Origin: Fistulifera solaris
Lineage: Eukaryota; Bacillariophyta; Bacillariophyceae; Naviculales; Stauroneidaceae
Direction: 5' to 3'
Assembly (NCBI GenBank): GCA_030295235.1
Contig: AP026131.1
Location: 620,001-684,000 of the forward strand
Length of the DNA stretch: 64,000 nucleotides
Shown: positions 10,734-21,146 of the stretch, one piece after another
Numbering within the stretch: position 1 is the stretch's first letter
Layout: the number at the start of each line of letters is the position of its first letter
Position numbers and translations under genes: made by a program
The notes under the pieces: generated by a model
Seen by the model: only the letters and a program-made list of their open reading frames with translations
Told to the model about the DNA's origin: nothing
Databases searched by the model: none

Positions 10734-12529
10734 CTAATCCGAAAACCAGATATTGCAGATGCTCACGTAGATGGAGTAGAGTATTGATGAGAAGGTAATG
10801 AAGAGGAAAATAGATCCTCCAACAACGGACTTTTGCGATTCCGTGCCAAGTGAAATCAAATCTTCCTTGTAGTGAGGAAGAAATCCAACGAACGCTATTG
10901 CACCGACTTGGAACGCTGTGGTGAGATAAGTAAGGTTTATCATGCCCTGCAGCCTGCCCTCCTGGAGCGCTTTCTTTGACACATCCCATATGCGCAATAA
11001 AACCGTACTTAAAGCAGATGAGAGTGTTAAAGCACTGTTGTTTACGGTGGTAAACATGGCGTACGACGCCCCCTCAGACCCCGACGGACAAAGATGAACC
11101 ATCATGATCGTGGTAGGGAGAAATTGGATGCCCGAAATGAACTCGGCGAATGCATCGTCCCCCAAAGCGAAAAAAGAAGTTCGAAATGCCAAACGTGATG
11201 CCTTTAATCAACAGGATTTGCAGCAGACTGAAGAAGCCATTCATCAACGTTGTTACAATATAGACATTTCTCCACGACCAGGTGATAAAGAAATATTTGT
11301 AACAAATGATCCCGAGATAGAGTAGCACAAGCGTCACAATCAGAATCATATTGAGCTGACACGTCGTGAAATGCAGCGTCGACACGAGAAACTCCCTCCA
11401 AGCAGCGTTCCCGACCTGCATCACGTTGTAGACGTACACAAAGGCCATTGGCTGCCACGCGGCTCGGCTGCAGACCGTATTCCAAATCTCCTGACATTGG
11501 TTGCGCGTGGATGGAGGCGGGGTCTCCGTATCTTCGTATAGCATGTAGACTAACGGTAGGATGCAAAGCGGCAGCAAGGACAGCAAAAGAATGACATAGT
11601 AGGGCCCCGCGTAGCTGTACAGAACCGTTGAAAGGGGAGCAGCCACCATCATACCAAAGAAGCGATAGGAATAGCAGGACGACTGAATAGATCCTCTCGA
11701 CGATTCAGGCTCTAGCTTGGCCTTTTCCGCAACAATGCTGTCGCCCATGACATCTTATATCGAAGCGATAAGTGAGATCGTAACAGCTTGTATTCGACAA
11801 CAAAGAATACATACCTGCTACCCAAAAGCCCATTCCGAAGCCGAACAAACAAATCGAAAAGAACCCAATGGACGGAGCATCCTCTGGAATTCTATCGCTA
11901 CCGTCCTCAATGAACTCTGAATCTGTCTTGAAGCATCCGGCACCACGAGACTCAATGCTTAAATTTGAGTTCACCATCAAAATAAAGAGCGAGAAACTAG
12001 CCAGTAGCCAACCAAAGAACATATACGGTTTGCGTCGGTAGCCCATGATAGGTAGATTGTCACTCATAAAGCCGAACAATAGCTTGAATGTTGCCGGCAG
12101 CGAACGAATCCCTGATATTGATGTTTGTTGCGCTGGAGTCGCTCCCAAGTCCAAGGGGAAGACATTGACGAGGGGAGAAGAGAGACCCTGCAAGAGTCCC
12201 ACTAACAAATAGCACATGGGCACAGCAATATTCTCGGGGCGGAGGAGTTGACAGCTGCGCGGCAAATGTGGAGGAAATAAAAAGTCTTCTAGTTGCTGCT
12301 TCCAGTCTTCTGTATGAAATTCATCTTCCAGGACATCTGATAGAGGCAACTTTGACGAAGGAGCGAAATGACCATCGCCGTCTGTGTTACTTGTCAGCGG
12401 CAGCATCTCCATTTGATTTCCATCCGGATCTCTGGATAACTTTTCGACGTTTATATCGCTGTAATCATCGCTGGATGAATCGTCATTATAATGTCGATGT
12501 CTTATAGAAGAACGCGCTGGAGGGTCCAT
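10734..12529 (-). CDS. Major-facilitator membrane transporter of the folate-biopterin (BT1) family
   Basis: Starts at ATG 12527-12529. The N-terminus (about 90 residues) is hydrophilic, Ser/Asp-rich and cytosolic. About 12 membrane segments follow. BT1-type signatures include GATPAQQTSISGIRSLPATFK with FGFMSDNLPIMGYRRKPYM (the loop after TM2-3), then DSIVAEKAKLEPE, then GIQFLPTTIMMVHLCP and GASYAMFTTVNN. The family carries folates, pterins and related compounds; the substrate here is unknown. One intron, 11754-11814 (GTATGT...ATAAG), joins WVA to DVMGDS. A frame break sits in the A6 run at 11170-11175: one base fewer gives SNFFFALGDDAFAEF. The tail ends 172 bp from the convergent lumen-protein gene. 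Confidence 0.85.
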
Positions 12530-13180
12530 GGTAACAAAGTCGCAAACAATGGGCTTCGAATTATTTTGCGAAAGAATAACGGAACTGTCATTGTCATCGC
12601 CATAACATCGCCAAGCAGTTTTCTGTTTTCTTTGTTGTGCGCGACTATATCAGAGTTAATGTTCAAGCACAAAAGGGAATCTGGAATGTTTCAAACCACG
12701 CATTTGCCGAAAAGAATGCAACGCCATGTCGTCACATTTGGCGTCATCCTCCCCGTCGGTCATCGGCATCGCCTATTAGCGACATTTGGCCAAATTTAGC
12801 CGTAGCCGTTGCGAAAAAGGATACTAACTCCCTTAGAAGGCAAAGTAAATGAACCTAATCAGGCGTAATAATGGATAGATAAAGATTAGTCGACTGGTTA
12901 TATGCTATGAAAGAAATATTTTCATAAGCTATTCCTGGCTCGACTAGGTGACGGCAGCAAGTTAGAATTGATGATGTGCATGCCGCTGCCTACTTCCTAG
13001 CCTGCAAACGTCAATCACAGCAGTTCCTTTTTTACGAATTCAAAACTCTAGCTAAGTCCTACAACAAGGAAGAAAGACTACATGATGTACGGCAATCAGC
13101 TCAGAGGCTTCCCTAGTTATACATGCTGCGGCTAGGTTGAATATGAATAATCAGTAGAGCATCACGGGGTAGCACGGAGT
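12530..13180. other. Intergenic region
   Basis: 650 bases between the start of the transporter gene and the end of the Cys-rich gene. I see no repeat, RNA gene or credible ORF. Confidence 0.4.
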
Positions 13181-13903
13181 CTATTGCGTGCCCTTTACGC
13201 GTCGCTTGCGTCCAAGACCACCACGACGATTGTTCTCGGTGTACATCTTGTTCGTGTCTTTCACTACTTTGGGCATCGTTTTCTTAGGAGGGGTTCCTCC
13301 AGTCGAGGGATTCGAACCACCGAAGTTGTTATCTGGAGCACCTCCTCCCGTGTTTCCCCCCGAATTGCCGCTGCTGCTACCTTTTCCGCATCCACAAGGA
13401 TCGTTGAAGTAGTTTTGGATCGGCCGGCACATGCGATCCTCAAAGTTCCCGTTGCGTGCCCACCAGTATAGTTCTTTGCAGGTATTGACATTCGGGAAGT
13501 TGAGAACTGCAACAAGCGTTTTATCGAGCGAAGGATAAGATCCATCCCGACAAAGGTCGCATTTGGAGTAGGATCCTCGTGGATAATTGGTTGCCGGGGA
13601 AGGCACAGGCGACTGAGCGATCGCGGTGGGTTTGTGTGATGGGTTGCAACAATGATCGTACCAGCGTCCTTGAAGCTGGCGGCAAGCAGCATTTCCCTGC
13701 TTGATGCTATTCGTCGGATCTGCCATGTCAATGATCAGCTTTTGACAAGTGTATCCCTTGTTGTCTACGGCGAGGTTCGCGCGCCCAGACAGAGCGGGTC
13801 CGCAGGAGTCACATAAGCAGCAGAGTCCGATCGTCTCATCCGCGGCCGAAAATGCCGCATGCGACACGATCAATGTTGTTAATAGGCCTAAGGAGGTTTT
13901 CAT
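13181..13903 (-). CDS. Secreted cysteine-rich protein with duplicated Cys module
   Basis: Starts at ATG 13901-13903 (MKTSLGLLTTLIVSHAAFS, a clear signal peptide); an ATG 21 bases upstream is in frame but would lengthen the n-region. 240 residues, no intron. Two modules share the spacing CxLC ... TC ... C ... C(C/GC). The first runs from CCLCDSC through YTCQKL and ACRQLQ to HCCNP. The second runs from KCDLCRDG through NTCKELYWW and MCRPIQ to PCGCG. A Gly/Asn/Ser-rich linker and a very basic tail (RRGGLGRKRRVKG) follow. It is probably extracellular or cell-wall associated, with disulphides. Function unknown; the charge of the tail could bind silica or acidic polysaccharide, but that is speculation. 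Confidence 0.75.
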   Translation of the reverse strand: MKTSLGLLTTLIVSHAAFSAADETIGLCCLCDSCGPALSGRANLAVDNKGYTCQKLIIDMADPTNSIKQGNAACRQLQGRWYDHCCNPSHKPTAIAQSPVPSPATNYPRGSYSKCDLCRDGSYPSLDKTLVAVLNFPNVNTCKELYWWARNGNFEDRMCRPIQNYFNDPCGCGKGSSSGNSGGNTGGGAPDNNFGGSNPSTGGTPPKKTMPKVVKDTNKMYTENNRRGGLGRKRRVKGTQ

Positions 13904-14518
13904 TTTAGTTGAGATTGCAATCAATAGAAGAAGCGATGGTATTAATGATAAAGGTCACAAATGGTTCCAGAAGAATGGTAAAATAAATTGAACTGTGAGA
14001 GCACTCCGGACGGTTTCGAAATTGATCGGATGAATCCGCCTCCGCGCGGGCCGGCCGTCACCTCAAAGCCCTTGGGTAAGTACAGAAACTCAGATAGTTC
14101 AGCACGATCAGCGCATGCGGCTGCAGCAGAAAATTCGTCGAGCAAAAGCGGAGAGGTACACTTTTCAGCCAAGTAATTTTGATTGGCTTTCCGGCGTTTT
14201 GCCGCCATATTGTAATGTACTATTTAGGGCCTGTTTCTCAAAAGGATTTCTTGTAAGTAAGGCAAGCCACCGTTGGTTGCAATGACATAGAAACTTCCTT
14301 GGAACATGAGTATTCGTTGAAATGTACAACAGAAATTTCTCTTTACAAACCGGTTCTTGGCTTCTAAATATTTGAAAAGCCAAATTTTTCGATTAGTGAT
14401 ACATAGGAGGCATTGGCATTTGGCATGTGCATCCTTTATCCTGTCTTCTCCTCCCTCCATTCAAAACGCCACTCCGCTCCGTAAGTTTCTCCCGTCATTT
14501 CGGTACGGTAGGTTAGAA
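13904..14518. other. Intergenic region upstream of a tandem repeat
   Basis: Overlapping 60-88 codon ORFs on both strands but none with a recognisable feature. Nothing else seen. Confidence 0.35.
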
Positions 14519-15207
14519 GTTCGAAGACACTGGTCCAGAATTTCTGGAACACCACTGAAATTCTGTATGATCAGAAATAATAAGGACTAACATTTCCAGA
14601 ATTTCTGGAAAGTGGATTTTCAATCGTTACGATCCAAAACAAAGTTTCCAGCTTACGTTATGATCCAAAATACGTCCAGAAGTTTTGGAACGTGCACAGC
14701 ATTTGGGTAGGATCGAAGACACTGGTCCAGAATTTCTGGACCACCACTGAAATTCTGTATGATCAGAAATAAATAGTCCAGAATTTCTGGAACCTCCACT
14801 TTCTATCGGTATGATCCAAAACACAATTTTTACAATCACTGGAACGCGCGCTTGCTTTGGCTATGATCCTTGACACCGTCTCCAGAAGCTCTGGAACGTG
14901 CACAGCATTTGGGTAGGATCGAAGACACTGGTCCAGAATTTCTGGACCACCACAGAAATTCTGTATGATCAGAAATAACTAGTCCAGAATTTCTTGAACC
15001 TCCACTTTCTTTCGGTATGATCCAAAACACAATTCTTAGAGTTTCTGCAACGCGCGCTTGCTTTTGCTATGATCCTTGACACCGTCTCCAGAAGCTCTGG
15101 AACGTGCACAGCATTTGGGTAGGATCGAAGACACTGTTCCAGAATTTCTGGACCACCACAGAAATTCTGTATGATCAGAAATAACTAGTCCAGAATTTTT
15201 GGAACGT
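14519..15207. repeat. ~206-bp tandem repeat rich in CCAGAATTTCTGG palindromes
   Basis: The phrase GATCGAAGACACTG(G/T)TCC starts copies at about 14711, 14918 and 15123, with a diverged copy at 14519; period about 205-207 bp. Each unit has two or three palindromes of the form CCAGAA-N-TTCTGG (14535-14547, 14594-14610, about 14726, 14778, 14933 and others) plus variants such as CCAGAAGCTCTGG. Between them lie GATCAGAAATAA and TATGATCCAAAACAC. It is non-coding and ends about 230 bp before the polyprenyl synthase start codon. Confidence 0.88.
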
Positions 15208-15437
15208 GCAACATGCAACATGAACATGCCACATCATCAACTGCTAACCGCAGATAATTTTATTACCGCTACGAGTTCGTCGGAAGGCGAATGAACATCG
15301 GCATGATGAAGAAGAAAAAACTCCATGAACCACGTAGCCGATCGCAGAAAAGTTGTTGCTTTATAAAAGGATAGGAATAGCTTTGAACAAATAATCATTG
15401 AACAAAGAGCAACGTAGCCAGGCATACCGTCGTTGAA

Positions 15438-16787
15438 ATGAAGTCTTCCGCCAAGCGAATTCTCGCAGTGTCAAATCGAGTGAATGGACGTTTGCTCTGT
15501 CGTAGTCGGTTCAATAATGTACATCGCTGCGGTTTGCTGCAGCAGCATAGATTTCTAGCTTCGTCGGTCGGAGTAAGCGTCCCGGAAGGTTTCAAAGACA
15601 CTGTGAAGAACACAATACTCGATCATGCGTTGCGCGAAGACTCCAGGTTGTGGCAAAGCACAGGTGACGATCCTCTCGATGACTTGGATCTCGAGTTTGA
15701 AACAACTCGGTATTGGCCCAGTCTTCCTCCCGGCGTAGAAGCCATCGATCCCATTGCGATTTCATCGAAAGAAATCGTCAAATTGGTGGAATCCATTCGT
15801 GATGACATGCTGAACACAGAACATCCGGTCTTACAAAAAGCCGCGACCTATTTCTTTCAGTCGGCTGCGGATGGCGGGAAAAAAGTTCGTCCCATGCTGG
15901 TGCTGTTGCTTTCCCGAGCTCTTTCCGATCACATCACTACCACGCATCAGCCGGTCACGTCTTCGTCGTTACTTCCAACTGCACTCGAATGGCAGCGTCC
16001 CGAACTTCCCGACCTCAATCGCCGTTTGGCGGAAGTGACGGAAATCTTTCACACCGCCAGTTTACTACACGACGACGTACTCGACGATGCGGATCAGCGC
16101 CGGAATCTGCCTGCTCTGCACACGCAATTCGGTGCCAAAATTGCGGTTCTTGCGGGTGATTTTCTTCTCGCTAAGGCCTGTGTTACTTTGGCGAAAATGG
16201 GCGACTTACGAACCGTTGAAGCCATGTCCACTGTCTTAGAGCATCTCGTGTTGGGTGAAGTGATGCAGATCCGTGGACCGAAAGCTGATGGACAAAAGAG
16301 CCGCTTGCGAGTCTACCTCAAGAAAAACTTTTACAAAACTGCCAGCCTCATGGCTCTTTCTTGCAAAAGTGTCGCCTTTTTGGGCGAATATCCCGACGAA
16401 CTCATCGATGTAGCCTATCGGTTCGGGAAACATGCCGGAATGGCGTTTCAACTGGTCGACGATGCCCTAGACTATGAAGGCACGGCACAGCACTTGGGCA
16501 AACCGTCCATGGCTGATCTACGCTCTGGATTGGCGACTGCTCCGGTGTTATTTGCTGCTCAGGAACATACCGAGTTAATTCCCATGATCGATCGCAAATT
16601 CAAAGGAAGCGGTGATGTAGAACGCGCCATTGAAATAGTTTTTCGATCCGACGGAATTGAGAGGACCAAGGAATTGGCTATCCTTCACGCGGAACGCGCT
16701 ATGGATGCTCTGCTGGAATTGAATCCTTCTCCAAGCCGTGATGCATTGATCCAACTAGCATATCGCGTTGTAGCGAGAACAAGATAA
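15438..16787 (+). CDS. Long-chain trans-polyprenyl diphosphate synthase (solanesyl-type), mitochondrial
   Basis: 449 residues, single exon. These enzymes extend farnesyl/geranylgeranyl diphosphate with isopentenyl diphosphate to make the side chain of ubiquinone (or plastoquinone). Both Asp-rich motifs are intact: LLHDDVLDDAD at about residue 209 (Mg and allylic substrate) and QLVDDALDYEG at about 337. GGKKVRPML (about residue 148) binds the isopentenyl group. The N-terminus is Arg/Ser-rich with no acidic residue for 50 positions and no Phe-type plastid motif, so mitochondrial import and a COQ1-like role are most likely. Chain length cannot be read from sequence alone. A palindrome-rich tandem repeat lies just upstream. 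Confidence 0.9.
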   Translation: MKSSAKRILAVSNRVNGRLLCRSRFNNVHRCGLLQQHRFLASSVGVSVPEGFKDTVKNTILDHALREDSRLWQSTGDDPLDDLDLEFETTRYWPSLPPGVEAIDPIAISSKEIVKLVESIRDDMLNTEHPVLQKAATYFFQSAADGGKKVRPMLVLLLSRALSDHITTTHQPVTSSSLLPTALEWQRPELPDLNRRLAEVTEIFHTASLLHDDVLDDADQRRNLPALHTQFGAKIAVLAGDFLLAKACVTLAKMGDLRTVEAMSTVLEHLVLGEVMQIRGPKADGQKSRLRVYLKKNFYKTASLMALSCKSVAFLGEYPDELIDVAYRFGKHAGMAFQLVDDALDYEGTAQHLGKPSMADLRSGLATAPVLFAAQEHTELIPMIDRKFKGSGDVERAIEIVFRSDGIERTKELAILHAERAMDALLELNPSPSRDALIQLAYRVVARTR

Positions 16788-16956
16788 TTTAATACTATGA
16801 CAATACAGACTACTACAATGTAAGTAGGAACCCCTAGCGAGTGACATTGGTTCGAGAATTATGTTACCCGGTTGTGGTTGTGCAACGACAGTCCAGCATT
16901 ACTCGATTCAACTTCCATCAAACGCATCTATCTTGGCTATCATTTCGAAGAGACCA

Positions 16957-18744
16957 TTAGAACGGAAGACCAAGTTTATGCGGTTGAATCAGTTCATTGA
17001 CGATCACTCTCGACATATCTTGAAGCTCTTTTTCGACGACACTCTTGGGTACCCCAGGCTGGCCTCGCGCCTCGATGTAGTATTTAAACTTGGGCTCCGT
17101 GCCACTTGCACGGAATTGCGCAACGCAACCGTTTTCGAATCGAAGGGTAAGCATTGGCGACGACTTAGAAGTAGGCAGAGTCGGTTGACGATCAGTTGTC
17201 GTTGAATCATAAGCTGGAACTCCCAGATAACGAATGGATGATACGGCGTATGGCCCAACAGTTTTCAAGTCCGACCAAGACCCGCCGCCGTATTCCTCCA
17301 TTTGATTCATTATTTGTAAGCTAAGACTAGTATCCTTCATAAAGAAGTATCCATTGTTTGATACGAATTCGCCGTACGTGTCATAGAGCGATTGCAACTG
17401 GTGCTGTAGTGTTTTGCCCTGTTTGTACACGAAACACGCAAGCTCGGCCATTGCAAGTAAAGCGGATAATCCGTCCTTATCAAAAACAATTCCTCCACAG
17501 CAGAAACCTATGGCTTCTTCATACGCGAAAAGGGATCTGTATCCTTCCTTTTCTTGCAGCTCTTGGGCACGGCTGCCTATCCATTTGAAGCCAGTTAATG
17601 TTTCCTCGAATTTGAATCCTTCCGCTCGAGCCATTTCTAGTAAGAATTTGGACGATACGGTGCTCGCGCACATGGCAATCTTTTGATCCTTGTTGTTGTA
17701 CCACATCCACCATCCCAGTAAGCTGCCAATCTCATCCCCCTTGAATGTTTTCCATTTTCCGTCGGAGAACTCGGAAACGGCCAGCCGATCGGCATCGGGA
17801 TCGTTCGCCAATACAATCTGACAGTTGTTCTTCTGTGCAAAGTCCTGTGCCAAATCCAGCGCACCCTTTTCTTCTGGATTGGGAAACTGGACAGTCGGAA
17901 AACTGGCATCTGGTTCTTGTTGAGAGGTAACACTTTCAAAGGGAGGGAAACCGAACGTCTCAAACGCACGAACCGCGAATCGATGCCCGACGCCGTGCAT
18001 GGCGGTGTAACAAAATTTCGGAACTGAGCTGGCCTGCTTTGTGTGCAAACATGAATTGTATAGCGTTTGAAAATAGGCATCAATCATTTCTTTTGTTTTC
18101 GAAGGGTCCGAGAGACCATAACACGGATCGTCATGTTGCTTCCTTTTCAACATGTTCGCATAGTCGGTCCACGGCGTCAAGTTTTCCAAGATGGATGCCG
18201 CAATACCTTGATCCACAGGTGATCGAATTTGACACGCATTATTCCAATACACTTTGTAGCCCGCGTCTTGCTTGGGATTGTGCGAGGCGGTGATCATAAT
18301 ACCAACGTCCGCAGAAGATTGTGTCATGCTAAATGGCACCAGAGGTGTTGCTACATATCCATCCAAGAGCAAGCAATCCCAACCTGCGCGCTCAAATACA
18401 AGCGCTGAATAAACGGCAAACATCCGCGAAGAAAGCTTCCATTGTTGTTCTTCGCGATGATCGTAACCGATGACGACGCGTAGTTTGTTCTGTCGATCCG
18501 AAAATTCTTTTTCACAGTATCGCACAATCCCTTGCGCCGCCTGTATGACAACTAAATCATTCATGGAGCTCGGACCCGGTTGCATGGCGGCACGCAAACC
18601 CGCAGTTCCGAACGAAATGCGTTCTCCGCCGAACAGTTTGGAGATCACTTCCGTGTCATCGGCATGATCTTTTACAAATTTGGAGGTGACGGGGTTCGGA
18701 TCTCGACTGGCCCATTCCAGGGCTTGTTCACGTAAGCCATTCAT
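16957..18744 (-). CDS. Phosphoglucomutase/phosphopentomutase, PGM2 type
   Basis: 595 residues, alpha-D-phosphohexomutase superfamily, which moves phosphate between C1 and C6 of hexoses (or C1 and C5 of pentoses) through a phosphoserine. The catalytic loop is TASHNPKQDAGYKVYW at about residues 152-167, with the PGM2-type extension rather than the short PGM1 form. The Mg loop is ANDPDADRLAV (about 316), the sugar-selecting loop is AYEEAIGF (about 408) and the phosphate-binding loop is RASGTEPKFKYYIE (about 553). No targeting peptide is evident, so it is probably cytosolic. Length is normal for the PGM2 group, and no frame break or intron is seen. It converges on the polyprenyl synthase gene with 170 bp between. 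Confidence 0.9.
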   Translation of the reverse strand: MNGLREQALEWASRDPNPVTSKFVKDHADDTEVISKLFGGERISFGTAGLRAAMQPGPSSMNDLVVIQAAQGIVRYCEKEFSDRQNKLRVVIGYDHREEQQWKLSSRMFAVYSALVFERAGWDCLLLDGYVATPLVPFSMTQSSADVGIMITASHNPKQDAGYKVYWNNACQIRSPVDQGIAASILENLTPWTDYANMLKRKQHDDPCYGLSDPSKTKEMIDAYFQTLYNSCLHTKQASSVPKFCYTAMHGVGHRFAVRAFETFGFPPFESVTSQQEPDASFPTVQFPNPEEKGALDLAQDFAQKNNCQIVLANDPDADRLAVSEFSDGKWKTFKGDEIGSLLGWWMWYNNKDQKIAMCASTVSSKFLLEMARAEGFKFEETLTGFKWIGSRAQELQEKEGYRSLFAYEEAIGFCCGGIVFDKDGLSALLAMAELACFVYKQGKTLQHQLQSLYDTYGEFVSNNGYFFMKDTSLSLQIMNQMEEYGGGSWSDLKTVGPYAVSSIRYLGVPAYDSTTTDRQPTLPTSKSSPMLTLRFENGCVAQFRASGTEPKFKYYIEARGQPGVPKSVVEKELQDMSRVIVNELIQPHKLGLPF

Positions 18745-19495
18745 CTGATGATCTTAATGTCCTTGCTGGTAAATGAAGAGCAGTTATAACTTGTGCTTGC
18801 ATGTTCTGAAATTGGACCGAATGATGTTGACATTCTTGTGACACATGCGACGAGCGAAGAAGCGCGCAACGTTTGACTTTCTGTCCCGTTTCTCGCCCTT
18901 TGTATAGAAAACACGGATGGAACGTCACATTGAACCAATCTTTGGTTGCAGTCGTGATTGCCGGTACGATGAAGTGGCAACGTGGCAGTGACGTGTTTGT
19001 TTCTTTTGCGGGCATGAACTTTGGAATATTATTTGCAATTGCACCATCGGAGGAAGAAAGAGAAAAGCGTATTGTGTGAAACGTGTTCTTTACTGTCTTG
19101 CACAGAGTTGTTGTCTGTAATGCAAGCTGTATTGTTTTTTGCCCAATGGCTGAAGGTAAGCTCCTAAATAGAATAAGTGATCCTTCTATTTTGCGTTATA
19201 CGTAGGTCGCTGTACGACATGAATCTACGTAAGTGTCCATGGAATGGCACTGACGTCTGTCATCCGGACACTTTTTCTCATACGTATGTGCGGCGGAGCA
19301 AAAACTGTACTGTTTTTCACGTAGAGATCCACGAGAGTTTTACCGGTGAAGACGAACCACTCAAACATCAAACGACGTCCGCGTTGTGACAACGTCTACG
19401 CTTCTCGATGCGTTACAACCACTTTTGTTGCCTTTTTCTTTTTACAGAGCGCTCGAATTCACCAATCACACCATAATAAAACAATAATCTGTAAA
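18745..19495. other. Divergent intergenic region
   Basis: 750 bases between the divergent PGM and ClpS genes. Short ORFs only. The last 60 bases before the ClpS ATG are A-rich, as expected of a leader. Confidence 0.35.
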
Positions 19496-19942
19496 ATGTT
19501 GGCACGATCTGTCCTTGTTCTGCTCGCCCTATTTTGCGGCGTCGTCAATTGCTTTACTGTTGCTCCCAAATCTGCCGTGTCTCTACGATGCACGACGACC
19601 ACACCGCTTTTCATGTCCGCCGCTACCGTGGAGCGAGGCCCGGCCGTTTTGGATCGACCGGCAGTAGAAGAAACTCCCGTGGAGGAGCGCCGGCGAATGG
19701 GAAGTGAAGCCTGGGAAGTTCGAATCTACAACGACCGCATGAATACAAGAGAGCACGTCGCCCGTGCTCTGGTGCAAGTTACCGGAATGTCAGAAATGGG
19801 TGCTTACCAAACCATGATGCAAGCACACCAAAACGGAATTGCCGTAGTTGGTCGATGGGTGTACGAAATTGCGGAAATGTATCACGATGCTTTGAAGAAA
19901 AACGGCATCGTGTGCGATATTGTCCCTGTCGAGGAAGACTAG
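19496..19942 (+). CDS. clpS: Plastid ClpS adaptor of Clp protease
   Basis: Starts at ATG 19496-19498; the longer in-frame ORF from 19346 has no signal sequence at its front and is not preferred. 148 residues. MLARSVLVLLALFCGVVNCF|TVAP is a plastid-type signal peptide. The ClpS core runs from WEVRIYNDRMNTREHV through GMSEMGAYQTMMQAHQNG to IVCDIVPVEE. ClpS delivers N-degron substrates to the ClpC/P protease. The substrate-pocket Asn-Asp pair (YND) and the pocket His (QAHQNG) are kept, but the second Asp of the bacterial NDD motif is Arg. Plant ClpS relatives also vary here, so N-end preference may differ from bacterial ClpS. Confidence 0.88.
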   Translation: MLARSVLVLLALFCGVVNCFTVAPKSAVSLRCTTTTPLFMSAATVERGPAVLDRPAVEETPVEERRRMGSEAWEVRIYNDRMNTREHVARALVQVTGMSEMGAYQTMMQAHQNGIAVVGRWVYEIAEMYHDALKKNGIVCDIVPVEED

Positions 19943-21146
19943 AGATTCTACCATGCCGAATCTCCTTCTTACGCTGTCCAGACGACTTGATTTATATTGT
20001 TTCGAAATATATTAGTTGACTGCTTGTAATTAATGTTCCGGGTTGTGGAGATAGACGGAGCAGGTGAATAACCGATGTATAACTAAGACTCTTTTCCTCC
20101 TTGCCCTGAATGAATTGAAGCGATAAACTCCTCTCGTTGTTAGGTTCCTTTAGTGCAGACAAAACTTGTTACAGGCACGGCTAATTCGCACAAGAATTGT
20201 CAAAATAGACAATTATAGTCTGTAGTTGTGTGTATTCGTCGTTCCCATCGAACCTGGCAGAAAAATCGCCAACATAGAGATAAGAACTATTTGATCACGA
20301 CATGCTACAGGCGCGCTGGTACTTTACAAGGCGATGGTGCTTTTGCCGTGTATTGATTACAACACAGGCACTACGCTTTCGTACTAGGTAAGTCCGCTCT
20401 CTATGCCCTTTTCTACGATCCGCCGAACGCCCTTCGGTACGCGAGCGTTGCAAGAGCTTCAGCTCGATTCTTTTTCTCAAGCGGGGGCTCACATACATGG
20501 GCAAATAGTTTTATCGACTTTCTCCTGTTACCTTTCGAAGTCAAAGCCACACCGCGACCGATCTCATCGGTGCGGTTCACTTTCCATCAGGATATTGTGA
20601 TTGGGAGAAGGTATTGACTGCAGTGCATGCCCTCATCGTAGCTCTATGTTTAAGGAGCTGTGTCTATAATGGAACTGGGTAATGAGCAAATGCTATCTAT
20701 GTCTAGGAAACAAGTGTTGTCTGATTGAGGCCTCTATTGTCGGGCAGCTATTGATTTATTTGTCGATTTTGGGCATCACCCAAGCACTTCAGACACTACA
20801 CGAAGCTCTTGATTATGCCGATCACAGGGGGCGAATTTGGAAAAGAAATTTCGTATTTGAAAGAACCAGAAGCAAAACAAGGAGTTCCGATTTCGAACAA
20901 AACGCCCCGAAAATGTGAGGGAGAGTCAAATACCGGTTCGTGTCAGAAGCGGTATAGTAGACGTTTTCTTCTTCCACATGGAATGAGAACGGTGGCAATA
21001 AGTTGAGGATGAAGTTTTGTTGATGTTGTCGTTGTTGTTCGATTTTGTTGATGCGCTTTTCATAAGGTGAATGCTTGATTGATCATATTCATTCTTTAAC
21101 AACACGGCGCCGAGTCTTGCAATTTTTCTGCTGCTTTCATACGAAC
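19943..21146. other. Intergenic region
   Basis: 1.2 kb between two plus-strand plastid-protein genes. ORFs at 20403-20600, 20682-20918 and 20295-20504 are short and featureless. I see no repeat family member or tRNA. Confidence 0.4.

Noticed and set aside
13300-13330. tRNA-like T-loop GGATTCGAACC
   Set aside because: It lies inside the coding sequence of the Cys-rich protein and no acceptor stem can be formed around it. No other tRNA was found in the window.
14535-15200. CRISPR array
   Set aside because: The repeated palindromes have uneven spacing, the spacers are themselves repeated, and this is a nuclear eukaryotic genome without cas genes.
14627-15227. Three similar minus-strand ORFs of 60-70 codons in the 14.6-15.2 kb array
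   Set aside because: They are similar only because the DNA repeats every 206 bp; no signal peptide or conserved start supports translation.
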